47,416 bases of DNA. Origin: Sergeia podlipaevii (taxonomy: Eukaryota; Euglenozoa; Kinetoplastea; Trypanosomatida; Trypanosomatidae). The translations under genes were made by a program, and so were the position numbers. Numbering within the stretch: position 1 is the stretch's first letter; each line of letters begins with the position of its first letter. The DNA lies in assembly GCA_030849805.1 (NCBI GenBank), contig JASANZ010002112.1, positions 1 through 47,416 on the forward strand, read 5' to 3'. This document shows, in pieces, positions 9,101-17,815 of the stretch. Under the pieces are notes generated by a model. The model did not search any database and had not been told where the DNA came from. It saw only the letters and a program-made list of their open reading frames with translations.

Positions 9101-12100
9101 ATGTTTATGACCTCTCTAGCCACGCATAGCACCATCGATGCCACTCTCTTTCCCTTGCTCACAGTGCGAAGTTGCATTAGTGAGGCAGATGAAAGCCGCA
9201 ATGGTGCTCGGTTCTGTGGCCAGGACAAACTCACAGGGTGCGTGTACGAGATTAGAAGTCGGAAGCTGTTAGCGTCTAACCAAGAGCTCCAGCATAATAA
9301 GTTGTCCGAGAGTATGTCAGAGGAGGACCGTGCAGTGGTTAGTAAGCAGCAGGATCGAATTGATGCATTAATGACAGCGTCTGCAGGCAAGTCGGTGCCT
9401 GCGTCTGTGGTGTTCCCTGCGGACATGTACATTCAAGAGCAATCTTCTACAAGGGACATTTATGTGGTCTGTGTCGATGCGTTTGGCGGTCTTTCTCTCG
9501 GGGATATCGTGCGCTCCGGGTGGGGTCTTGTGGATGAGGGAGGGTTTAAGGCAATCCTTCAAAGCGTGGAATCATATGGATGTGTATGCATGTCGTTGCC
9601 ACCTCACGGCAACTTGAGCCCCGATGCCATAAAGCAGCTCCTCGTTGTACGAGATGGCGCGGCTGAAGTGCAAGGACAATCTCGCTGGGTAGTCGGGGAC
9701 TGGTTGCTCCTCCACGATGATAGTCTTGCTGAGATGGATGCGAACACGGTGGTGGGTGATATAGAGTGGATGTTGCACTCTGCTTTTTCTCAGTTAAATG
9801 TTTCTTCTAGTGTTGACGGCACCTTTCTCGATCGGGAGCAGATTGAGGTGGCGATCAACGATGCTGTCGATCGCATTCGCGACGCACTGCGCGAGCACTT
9901 GAATATACCAAGTAGTGCCGTTGGTGTAGTGGGGCCTACTTCTCACCATTCCTGTCGTAACAACCGTGTGATGCGGAAGAAGAGCTTATCATCTCCACAC
10001 CACACTGCGGGCGGAGTAGGGTGCTTTGGAGACTCTGGCCAGGCGGATGATAACCAACAGCTGAAAAGTATCAATGGCAACAGCAACTCAACAGATGGCG
10101 CTGCCTTTGCTGACAGTACCTTTTTGGATAGCATGGCAAAGAATGATGTATCACGGCACCGGCAGAGCAACACGCGTCAGCAGGAGGATCAGGACGACAC
10201 GAAGTCCGCAGATGTGGCAGACACATTAAAACATGTTCGTTTCATGACGCTACAGGAACGCGCTGCGTATCATCAAAACGCGCTACGTGGGGAACAAGCA
10301 GCGGCGAACCGCTATCGCCGGCGCAACGCACCACTTCCCCCGCGCCCAAGCGGAGGTGGCGCAGGCGGTGGTGGTGGCGTTAACAGCGGAAGTCTGAACG
10401 ATTACGCCAGGGAAGAAGGGGAGGAATACGAGTTGCAATACCTCACCTCACCCATTAAGGCGCAACCTAGCTGCTTGCTTACGGAGCCACTGGAGGAATA
10501 CTATGAAGAGTTCGAGCGTAATCAAGCCCTTAAAGCGCGCTCACGGGGACGTAACAGTGGGGGGTTTTCTCCTCTCCCGGCTTCTGCGATCGGGAGGAAA
10601 GGGAGCACGTCAACGTTCAATCGAGACAAAGTGCTAGAAGACGTCATTTCTCTCGTCTTGCGTGGCCAAGAGCGGCGCTCCAAGGGGACGAGGGAGATGG
10701 AGGAGGAACGCCAAATGCGCAGGGAGGCTCTACGTGCTGTCCTGCAACGCCACTCCGCCATGGAGGCACGACGATCGATGACTCCGCGAGGCTCAAGCGT
10801 GACAGTTGGTGGTTCCGCTTCCTCATACACTGTCGCCGCCACAGCAGCGGATAAGCGAGATATTGTACCGTCTCTTATTCATCCCTTATCGGCTCGAGTG
10901 CCATCCAAGTCACCTCGTCACTACGGTTACATTCGATCTACCACTCCGACCGGTAACACTGCACGCATGCAGCTATATGAACAGCAAATTCGGCGACCTG
11001 AGCAGCAGCAGAAGCCAAGGAAACAGGTCGAGCGGGATGTCACTCCGCAGTATGAGGACAGTCCAGAGCCGCGTAGACCAAGTGGAAGAACTGCAATGCG
11101 AGGGCCCCCCCTCCACAACACTCGCCGGACTGCTGCAGCTAACAATAGCAGACGGAAGATCACTCTTACCGCGTCTGGAAACTCACGGAAGCAAGAACTT
11201 CAACAACAGCAGCAAAGACTTGCCACAATGGACATTATTGGGGTGAAAGGTCTTGGTGTGGCGGTGCAGGTCAGCAGTTCAGATGGCCCGCCGCTGCAGC
11301 AGCGACACCAGCGTAGTGGGGAAGACGGGGATGCCCCAGTCGTACCGCAACAGCGCATCAATCGCGGAGTGACGAGCACCGCAGCGGCCACGGGTGTTGC
11401 GAAGGTGCGGACAGACATGCATGGCCCTTCTACATCTAATACCGCAATTCTTATTCCTGCTGATGTGGAGACTGAACATGCGGTGCCACATCCATTTCCG
11501 TTTGTGAAGCCGCTCCCTCTCGCTGCACTGCTAGCGAACCAAGAGCAGCAGCGGCAACAAGAGCAGAACCTGTCCTTGCTCGAGCACACCGTTGTCTCTG
11601 GGCGTAAGTCTCCTCACGTACTTGGACTGCAGGCACAGCAGCCACATACGAATAGAAAGCGTATGGCTCAGACTGCGCGAGTAGTGCCGATGCACTCGAT
11701 CGACACGGCTGTGGTCAACGCGAATGTCAAGCATGTAGGGACACCGAGGCCAGTGCGAAGAGACCAAAAGCAAGTACAATCACCAACACGCGTGGCGCCG
11801 GCAGAGGAACATACTCGCTCATGCGAAGTGCCAGAGCGTTCTCCGCGCGTTTTGAATCACTTCAGTGCGCCAACAGCAAGCGCAGCGGCCAAGGTCATGA
11901 CTGCACGTTCACGCCATGGGGCCACCCCACGCGGGACGTATCCCGGCACTGGAACAGGCAGTGGCGCAACTCCGCGTATGATCGGCCCATCTGTGGGCAC
12001 TGTCACTACGCGACTTCGCGAGCAGCAGGCGCAGCGCCGTAGAGCACAGGAAGCAAAGAGGCACGACGAGTACGGCAGGGAAACCCCAAACGCGCTGCTT

Positions 12101-12571
12101 TCAGCTCGTAAGGCGGCGCGTGTAGTAAAAGAAGAAGGGGTTACTCCGCGCATGGCAACACATAGTGAGAAGAATGCGAAGGCAACGACAACATGTAGTG
12201 ATGTTGTCGCTCCTGGTAGTGGTGGTGGTGGTGGCGTATGTGGAGAGACGCCGGAGGTGCAGCAGCAGGCAGCTGCCGCATCAAGCTCTCTCGCTTATTC
12301 CCGCGATTTAAATGCGGAGTTGGCGCAGATGACCCCACGCACACGCAGTGCCGCCATTACTGCTGGCTTGAGAAAGGCCGAAGTGCATCCCGTTCACGAG
12401 GCTTCCGTGGCTATTTCAGCACGGGTTCGGTACACTACAGAGGAGGTACTGAAGAATCAACAGGAGCACCAACAGCAGCCTCGGCGCAAGGACCGACAAT
12501 CGTCACCACTCGCAGTGCCACGGCAACAGAAGCAACATCAAGGAGGTAAACCAGTTGCGAAACGTTTCTGA
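9101..12571 (+). CDS. Large basic low-complexity protein with repeated [S/T]PR motifs
   Basis: 1,156 residues; I do not recognise the family. The ATG at 9101 is the first after the pyrimidine tracts; another in-frame ATG lies two codons downstream. About residues 1-270 look globular (IYVVCVDAFGGLSL, DWLLLHDDSL, REQIEVAINDAVDRIRDALREHL). The rest is rich in Gln, Arg, Ala, Ser and Pro and likely disordered, with Gly runs and poly-Gln stretches. [S/T]-P-R motifs recur in MTPRG, GTPRP, ATPRG, ATPRM, VTPRM and MTPRT, clustered in the last third and spaced with TAR/SARK segments, suggesting a degenerate tandem repeat. Such sites suit proline-directed kinases and are common in basic microtubule-associated proteins. 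A cytoskeletal role is only a guess. Confidence 0.8.
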   Translation: MFMTSLATHSTIDATLFPLLTVRSCISEADESRNGARFCGQDKLTGCVYEIRSRKLLASNQELQHNKLSESMSEEDRAVVSKQQDRIDALMTASAGKSVPASVVFPADMYIQEQSSTRDIYVVCVDAFGGLSLGDIVRSGWGLVDEGGFKAILQSVESYGCVCMSLPPHGNLSPDAIKQLLVVRDGAAEVQGQSRWVVGDWLLLHDDSLAEMDANTVVGDIEWMLHSAFSQLNVSSSVDGTFLDREQIEVAINDAVDRIRDALREHLNIPSSAVGVVGPTSHHSCRNNRVMRKKSLSSPHHTAGGVGCFGDSGQADDNQQLKSINGNSNSTDGAAFADSTFLDSMAKNDVSRHRQSNTRQQEDQDDTKSADVADTLKHVRFMTLQERAAYHQNALRGEQAAANRYRRRNAPLPPRPSGGGAGGGGGVNSGSLNDYAREEGEEYELQYLTSPIKAQPSCLLTEPLEEYYEEFERNQALKARSRGRNSGGFSPLPASAIGRKGSTSTFNRDKVLEDVISLVLRGQERRSKGTREMEEERQMRREALRAVLQRHSAMEARRSMTPRGSSVTVGGSASSYTVAATAADKRDIVPSLIHPLSARVPSKSPRHYGYIRSTTPTGNTARMQLYEQQIRRPEQQQKPRKQVERDVTPQYEDSPEPRRPSGRTAMRGPPLHNTRRTAAANNSRRKITLTASGNSRKQELQQQQQRLATMDIIGVKGLGVAVQVSSSDGPPLQQRHQRSGEDGDAPVVPQQRINRGVTSTAAATGVAKVRTDMHGPSTSNTAILIPADVETEHAVPHPFPFVKPLPLAALLANQEQQRQQEQNLSLLEHTVVSGRKSPHVLGLQAQQPHTNRKRMAQTARVVPMHSIDTAVVNANVKHVGTPRPVRRDQKQVQSPTRVAPAEEHTRSCEVPERSPRVLNHFSAPTASAAAKVMTARSRHGATPRGTYPGTGTGSGATPRMIGPSVGTVTTRLREQQAQRRRAQEAKRHDEYGRETPNALLSARKAARVVKEEGVTPRMATHSEKNAKATTTCSDVVAPGSGGGGGVCGETPEVQQQAAAASSSLAYSRDLNAELAQMTPRTRSAAITAGLRKAEVHPVHEASVAISARVRYTTEEVLKNQQEHQQQPRRKDRQSSPLAVPRQQKQHQGGKPVAKRF

Positions 12572-13270
12572 GAAGGAAAAGATGGAGTTAAGAGGAGGCA
12601 GCAACTGTGGTATCAACTCCTCTCTCTTCCAGTTTAATTTTACCTCCTGATCATTTTTTTTTTTTGCTTGTTTGTTTGTCACGTTGCATGTTACATCCTT
12701 CCGCAGAGAGAGTGAAAGTGAGAGTGATGGTGAGAGAGAGAGAGAACGAGGCTGCATGCGCATGTCTCATATTGATACATCGTTCTATTACAACCCCCCC
12801 CTTTGCGTTTTTTTTTTTTTTCAAAGACATATAGTTACATTTCTATATCATTTTATGTGACTACACGCATTCGCAAAACAAAAAGAAGGAAAAATGCGAA
12901 ATGTATCGCGCTTAACTTATTTATTTATTTATTTTGTCTGTTATTATTGGGCGGACAGATGGTTTTTTTTCTGTGTACAGTGCCACTTCGAAAAAAAAAA
13001 GATGGAATGCTCTCTGTTTGCATATGCTGTTTTTTCTTCTTGTAATTTTATCCATCATGTATCATTTTTTTATTATTATTATTTTGGAAAATTGTTGTTT
13101 TTATACTACTCCGTTTAGTGGGGCGAGGTATCCGGTTAAAATAAGGATTGTAAGTTCGCCTGCGGACGCACCATAACGGTGAAGGTTGAAAACGAAAAAA
13201 AAAAAACAACGCCAGATTACTTTTGGCTAAACATTAAATCTATAGTTGTCCAACCAACTCCCCTCACCTC
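12572..13270 (+). other. Spacer upstream of the PTH2-like gene
   Basis: About 0.7 kb: T tract 12653-12665, AG-rich stretch 12707-12750, T tract 12809-12822, TTAT repeats near 12915-12932, an A-run near 12991-13000, an ATT run near 13069-13085 and an A-run 13195-13206. No gene seen. Confidence 0.6.
13044..13118 (+). promoter_or_regulatory. Candidate polypyrimidine tract and splice acceptor (PTH2-like gene)
   Basis: T-rich stretches followed by TTTTTATACTACTCCGTTTAG; the AG is at 13117-13118. This leaves a 5' UTR of about 150 bases before the ATG at 13271. Confidence 0.45.
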
Positions 13271-14059
13271 ATGATGCTTGTTGCCGATAGTAGCATTACC
13301 ATTGCGTTTATTGGTATCTGCATTGGCGTCGTGTGTGCGGCGTTAGTGGCGGGGCTTGAGGTAAGGCGCAAGATCCAACAGGTGATACCTACTGTGCCTC
13401 GTTCACGTCACCAGAGATCCGCTGAAAAACTGGAGGCGTTCAAGGCTTCTCGTGCCGCTGCAGGACAGTACAACGCTGTGAATAATAAGGGAGAGTCTGA
13501 GCATGATAGCGCTACCGATGAAGAAAGCTATAATGAGGAATCAGAGTTTAGTGACTCAGAAGACAGCGAGTACGAACGCATGGAGGCGATGCGACTACGC
13601 ATGATCTTTGTGATTTGGGTTGGAGTCCCAAAGCTGCCCGCACATGAAGTAGCGACGCTTGTCGCTACTGCGAGTATCAGTCTCATGGAGTACGCTAGTA
13701 AAGGCGCCGTGGGAGATGGTAGTCCTGCCCTCTCAAATGCCACGTCTCTCGTACCTGGCAGTGCGGTGGAAGTGGCCGAGGAGATTCGCGTGCTGTGGCG
13801 TGAGTGGTACCTGTGGTGGAATCATATTGGATGTGGGAAGATCACGCTTAAGTGCAACGATATAACAGTGTTTGATAGCATACCTGCTGCAGCTCGGGCT
13901 GCAGGACTCCCTGTATGCGCGATCCACCGTGGGGCTGGTCGCCCAGCCGGAAGCGCGCCATTTCCTCCAGGAGATGATTCGTATGTAGTGGTGGCAATTG
14001 GTCCTGCGCCTGCTTCGTACCTTGATCCAATTACAGGGAGCCTCAAGTTGTTTGCGTAG
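13271..14059 (+). CDS. Membrane-anchored PTH2-family protein (PTRH2/Bit1-like), active site degenerate
   Basis: 262 residues. PTH2 enzymes release peptides from peptidyl-tRNA; human PTRH2 has an N-terminal anchor in the mitochondrial outer membrane. The same layout is seen here: hydrophobic segment at about 9-29 (ITIAFIGICIGVVCAALVAG), basic stretch, acidic linker (about 75-103), then a PTH2-like domain from about 108 to the end. The end of the domain is well preserved (AARAAGLPVCAIHRGAGR, VVVAIGPAPASYLDPITG, SLKLFA), matching the family's GLPV...AGR...GIGPGP...D.VTGHLKLY. The first motif, normally KMGKGKxAAQxxHA, reads KLPAHEVATLVATA (residues 121-134), so the family Lys, Gln and His are Glu126, Leu130 and Thr133. 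The QDAGRT motif has become HRGAGRP. About 20 extra residues sit before the WREWYLWWNHIG segment. Probably not an active hydrolase. Two adjacent ATGs (13271, 13274) could both serve. Confidence 0.82.
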   Translation: MMLVADSSITIAFIGICIGVVCAALVAGLEVRRKIQQVIPTVPRSRHQRSAEKLEAFKASRAAAGQYNAVNNKGESEHDSATDEESYNEESEFSDSEDSEYERMEAMRLRMIFVIWVGVPKLPAHEVATLVATASISLMEYASKGAVGDGSPALSNATSLVPGSAVEVAEEIRVLWREWYLWWNHIGCGKITLKCNDITVFDSIPAAARAAGLPVCAIHRGAGRPAGSAPFPPGDDSYVVVAIGPAPASYLDPITGSLKLFA

Positions 14060-14587
14060 TAGCCGTGTTACACAGAGTGCGGATTTTCTTTCTTTCTTAC
14101 TTTTACCTATGTTTCTGTGTTGTTTGCTTCTTCTGTGCATGTGTGCATGTGTGCTCGTGTGTTGGTGCGCCGTAGGATTGCAGAGTTATGAATTAACCCT
14201 ACAGCGACTTGCAATCAATCGTTTTGATTGTTATGATGCTCCTTAAATATGTTTGTTGATGGCTACTTATCTCGGGATTTTTGAGAAGATATTCTTTTAT
14301 ATGCGGTTTTTCATTCCCTTTCTTTATTGCACGTTATAAGCCTATATATATATTATTGTATACTGTTAATAACTTTCAAACCATTGTTCACTACTATTGT
14401 CACTGCTCGTCATATATAAAACAGCTTACGTTACACCAAGAAACAACACCAAAAAAAAGCATATTTGTTCGTTGCAGGTATTCCCATTATTTCATTTTTT
14501 TTATATTGTTTTCAAGTATATGATTTGCGATCTTTTTGTTTTTCTCACTGTCTTTATTACTATTATAATTGTTTGCACAAGTGTGCG

Positions 14588-14610
14588 CATACATACATAC
14601 ATACATACAT
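14588..14610 (+). repeat. CATA tetranucleotide microsatellite
   Basis: About five to six CATA units in the CLP1 upstream spacer. Confidence 0.9.
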
Positions 14611-14696
14611 TCTCAAGTGGATAGGGTTGCGCGCTGAAAGAAATCAGGCCCCCGTAGCGATTCTGCGATTTGGTGTTACCATTCAGATCTCAAGTT

Positions 14697-14759
14697 CAAT
14701 TTTCTTTTTTTTCTTTTGTGAAGGTATCCTCTTCTTTACTTTGTATACCACAACTGTAG
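14697..14759 (+). promoter_or_regulatory. Polypyrimidine tract and splice acceptor candidates for CLP1
   Basis: TTTTCTTTTTTTTCTTTTGTG (start about 14699) is followed by AGs at 14722-14723 and 14758-14759. Either would leave a short 5' UTR (about 40-77 bases) before the ATG at 14800. Confidence 0.5.
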
Positions 14760-14799
14760 CGTAGCATAGCATACATATCTGAGATAAAGGAGGTTGAAA

Positions 14800-16101
14800 A
14801 TGCCGAGCAACAGCTCTAGAAACGAACCGCAGCACGACAGCATGGAACTCACTTGCTGTTCCATTTCTCTCCACTTTACGGGGCATGGCAGTCTCGTGCT
14901 GCTTGACGGTGCTGCTACTATTTTTAGTGCGCCACTTCTGCGCAATGTCCGTTATCAGTTCAACGAATGCGGGGTGCCGGTTGAGGTGGCGGGCAAGGCG
15001 AGAATAGATATAGAGGGCTTCTTCGCTGCAACGCGCGGGGTGCTGTCCTCTGCTGCGGAGGATCTTCATTCGATTCTGGATGCAGCTAGGGCTGACGCTC
15101 TTGTCTGTCGCAGTCAACAGCAGCAGCAACATGACAATAATAATAATAGTGGACTGTTTGGGAGGAACGACGAGGAGTCCCTGCTCGGACCTCGCGTAAT
15201 TGTAGTAGGCGATCAGAACACTGGGAAAACTGGGTTATGTCGCACTCTGGCAAATCTCGCCACTCGCTCCAAGCAGTTTGGAGTTGCGTATGTAGACGTG
15301 GATGTAGGCCAGCAGGGCATCACGTGTCCAGGCAGTGTTGCTACTGCGTTTCTAGAGGCAGCTGTGCCCGTAGATGATATGTTTAATGCGGTGATGCCGC
15401 TCAGCTTTTTTTTTGGTGATAAAGTTGTGACAGCAGCGACGCGGAGCCGGTACTTGGACTTGTGCGCGTGTACAGCGCAGGCAGTGGCCTCCGTGGGATT
15501 CGCAAAGCCTCATTTTGGGACTGGCGGCGTCATCATTAACACCATGGGTTGGATTACTGATCTCGGTAAGGACCTTCTTGCTGAGTTGCTGTCTATCTTC
15601 GCAGTCACACACATTATTGTAGCTGGCTCGAACTCAGAACTGGAAACTGCGATGGAGAATGCGGTCTTAGGAAGAGCAGTGCGAGTTCTTCGGTACCCTA
15701 CGCAGACGCAACTTGTCCCCCGCACCGCCTCACTGCTTGCGGCAGCGCGCACACGACAACTTGTGTCTTACTTTGCTGGCACACTACGCACCCCACTGCT
15801 GCCAGCACGTGGAGTGGTGAAGGTGCAGGACGTCACCTTTGTTAACGCCCTCACCCTCACCCCAATGACATGGCAGGAGGTGAAGCCGTGCAGCATCGCC
15901 GCTGTATCTTGGGCCGATAGCATGGAAACGGTCGGGGAAGGGAACGTGGCAGGGTACGTTGTACTTCTGGAGGTTGGAAAGCGTTTTGTCTCTTTCTTGG
16001 CTCCAGCTGCGGGTGAGCTACCGAAGCCCTACCTCTTAGTTTCCTCTACTATTTTTCTGCCTGCCTCGAAGGTACCTCCGCTAAACTCGGTGCAGGACTA
16101 G
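14800..16101 (+). CDS. CLP1: CLP1, polynucleotide 5'-hydroxyl kinase / mRNA 3'-end factor
   Basis: 433 residues, a usual length for CLP1 (about 425-445). CLP1 binds ATP and belongs to cleavage factor II/CF IA in mRNA 3'-end formation and, in animals, to the tRNA splicing endonuclease complex; it acts in the nucleus. The N-terminal beta domain spans about 1-105. An Asn/Gln-rich insert (about 105-118) precedes the kinase core. Walker A is GDQNTGKT with Lys143-Thr144; the second block is DVDVGQQG (166-173), matching the CLP1 ELDVGQ block. The CLP1 C-terminal domain follows (CSIAAVSWADSM, VAGYVVLLEV, FLAPAAGELPKPYLL). The P-loop is intact, so ATP binding is expected; kinase activity cannot be judged. 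The ATG at 14800 is the first in frame after the acceptor. In trypanosomatids, polyadenylation is coupled to trans-splicing of the downstream gene, where CLP1 could take part. Confidence 0.88.
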   Translation: MPSNSSRNEPQHDSMELTCCSISLHFTGHGSLVLLDGAATIFSAPLLRNVRYQFNECGVPVEVAGKARIDIEGFFAATRGVLSSAAEDLHSILDAARADALVCRSQQQQQHDNNNNSGLFGRNDEESLLGPRVIVVGDQNTGKTGLCRTLANLATRSKQFGVAYVDVDVGQQGITCPGSVATAFLEAAVPVDDMFNAVMPLSFFFGDKVVTAATRSRYLDLCACTAQAVASVGFAKPHFGTGGVIINTMGWITDLGKDLLAELLSIFAVTHIIVAGSNSELETAMENAVLGRAVRVLRYPTQTQLVPRTASLLAAARTRQLVSYFAGTLRTPLLPARGVVKVQDVTFVNALTLTPMTWQEVKPCSIAAVSWADSMETVGEGNVAGYVVLLEVGKRFVSFLAPAAGELPKPYLLVSSTIFLPASKVPPLNSVQD

Positions 16102-16975
16102 ATAGGGGAAAGAAAAATACTCTTTCAACTCATCACCTAGAGGCAAAGCAGACGTGAAAACAGAATGTGAGCGTTGCAAAATGCGAGCCTTTTTTTTTTC
16201 TTTTTTGTGTGACTGTTTTAGGCTTCTGTGATGGCGATGTTCTTATTGTTCCTGCCGTTTAGTTTGTTTGTATTGTCTTTTACATGCTGGTCTAAACAGT
16301 TTAGATGGGGCCTACTTCACTGGCTTCGAGAAAGTCCCTCGAAAAGAGTCGTAGGCAAAGATAGGTATGGACACATAAGCGAACACAGACACACACACAC
16401 AGAAAAAAAAAATGCAGTTTGCTAACATGTAACATACGAATAACAACAATTTTACACTATCTATCCTTTTCATCTTTTAGTGCCTTTTTTTCTTTACTGT
16501 CCTCTGTGTATTTACGTTGGTACACGCCTGCCCCTTGCACACTGCGTTTTATATATTCCTTTTTTTTTTCTCATAGTTTGTTATGATAATTACATGTTTA
16601 TCTTTTAGTGCACAGGAATACATCAATCTCAGTATATACATTTTCACATCTTAGTGTATTTTCTTTTCTTTGCTACGCATTGCCTGGGGAGTAGCCCAGA
16701 TTATTAATAGTAAAGGCTTTCTTCTTTCACATCACACCTTTTCATCATCTTCCCCCCCTCCCCCTCTTCCTCACACACAACATTCCAAAGTTCGTTTATT
16801 TTTGCGCTGGAACATCTGCGAGACCAGCTGGGTGCTTACCTCCTACCTCTGCCTTTATCTTCTTCCCGGTTTCGAGTCGTTTACTTGTTAATTCTTGCTC
16901 CTTTTATAGGACATTTTTGTTTGCCCTCCTTTTTCTCCTCTCTTCTTCTCGCTTTTGAAACAGAGGGGTTGGCAA
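16102..16975 (+). other. Spacer downstream of CLP1
   Basis: About 0.87 kb. T/C tracts occur at 16190-16205, 16484-16500, 16559-16571 and 16734-16772, plus a short CA repeat (16388-16401). Composition is spacer-like throughout; no gene seen. Confidence 0.6.
16919..16963 (+). promoter_or_regulatory. Strong polypyrimidine tract and splice acceptor
   Basis: TTTTTCTCCTCTCTTCTTCTC (from about 16930), then GCTTTTGAAACAG; the AG is at 16962-16963. Only 12 bases separate it from the first ATG (16976), an unusually short 5' UTR, or 21 bases if the ATG at 16985 is used. Confidence 0.6.
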
Positions 16976-17815
16976 ATGCTGTCGATGGATGCTCCGGTGG
17001 GCAGTTTGCCCACGGTTCATCCCACCTTTGAGACAGTGCGTCTCGCATACGGCTCGCTTCTCCGGCTGTGTCTTCATTCCGCTGTGTACTACGGGGGCCA
17101 CGGCTTCATTGCTGAGAAACTGCGTGGGAAGCGTGGGGCAATGGAGGAGAGCGAGCGTGATGCGATGCGGTATGTCTTATCGATGAGCACTGAAATTGGC
17201 CTCTCACTCTTGATTTGTCCTGTACGATACATGGCCGCCATGAATACGCCACGATTTGTGCTTGATTACATGCTAACGTCGTGGTCGGAGGTGCTGTCCA
17301 TGGTGGATCGCTTTTCCCCAGGGCGTTTTGCGAGCTACGCGGTGTACGCTTTCTCTGACAATGGACCGCGAGACAGTGACTACTCAATGGACTTCTTTGC
17401 GCTACAAGTCCCGTCTATCGTGTTGACGCTTGGCAAGTTGGTGCTGCGTGGTAGGCGCGTAGGCGCCGCGCGCTGCCGCACCAAGAGTGTTCTAGGCTTT
17501 CTAGCAGCGCAAGTAGCACTCCGTGCTCTCATGGCATCTTTTTCGGTCATGATCCCTGAGACTGGTGGTGAGGTGCTTGAGGCGATCCTCGTGACGCTAC
17601 TGGAGGGGTTATCTACATCGTATCTTGTGCGACACACGTGGCCGTTTCCGTACGACGATGTCACCGCTGATGTTGCCACGCAAGGCACATCTACGTCTGC
17701 ACAATCGGAGGGGCAATCGGGGACTAGTGGGTCCAACAGCTGCAGTGCTAACCCAACACTAGAAGCGGCGAATACGAACCCGGAGAAGGTCGATGATCCT
17801 AATATATTGGATTAG
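16976..17815 (+). CDS. Unrecognised multi-segment membrane protein
   Basis: 279 residues from the ATG at 16976; a second ATG (16985) would give MDAPVGSLPTVHP. I do not recognise the family. Hydrophobic segments lie at about 74-90 (GLSLLICPVRYMAAM), 139-156 (FALQVPSIVLTLGKLVL), 171-192 (VLGFLAAQVALRALMASFSV) and 199-218 (VLEAILVTLLEGLSTSYLV). The last 50 residues are hydrophilic, rich in Ser, Thr, Asn and Gly. Length and the spaced motifs HPTFETVR, CPVRYMAAM and PYDDVTADV faintly recall the three P-x-[DE]-x-x-[RK] repeats of mitochondrial carriers or their divergent outer-membrane relatives (MTCH, SLC25A46). This is a weak hypothesis only. Confidence 0.8.
   Translation: MLSMDAPVGSLPTVHPTFETVRLAYGSLLRLCLHSAVYYGGHGFIAEKLRGKRGAMEESERDAMRYVLSMSTEIGLSLLICPVRYMAAMNTPRFVLDYMLTSWSEVLSMVDRFSPGRFASYAVYAFSDNGPRDSDYSMDFFALQVPSIVLTLGKLVLRGRRVGAARCRTKSVLGFLAAQVALRALMASFSVMIPETGGEVLEAILVTLLEGLSTSYLVRHTWPFPYDDVTADVATQGTSTSAQSEGQSGTSGSNSCSANPTLEAANTNPEKVDDPNILD

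Larger units (their letters stand above)
14060..14799 (+). other. Spacer upstream of CLP1
   Basis: About 0.74 kb, AT-rich. It contains T-rich stretches (14303-14325, 14489-14512), CATA tetranucleotide repeats (14588-14610) and a pyrimidine tract just before CLP1. No gene was seen. Confidence 0.6.
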
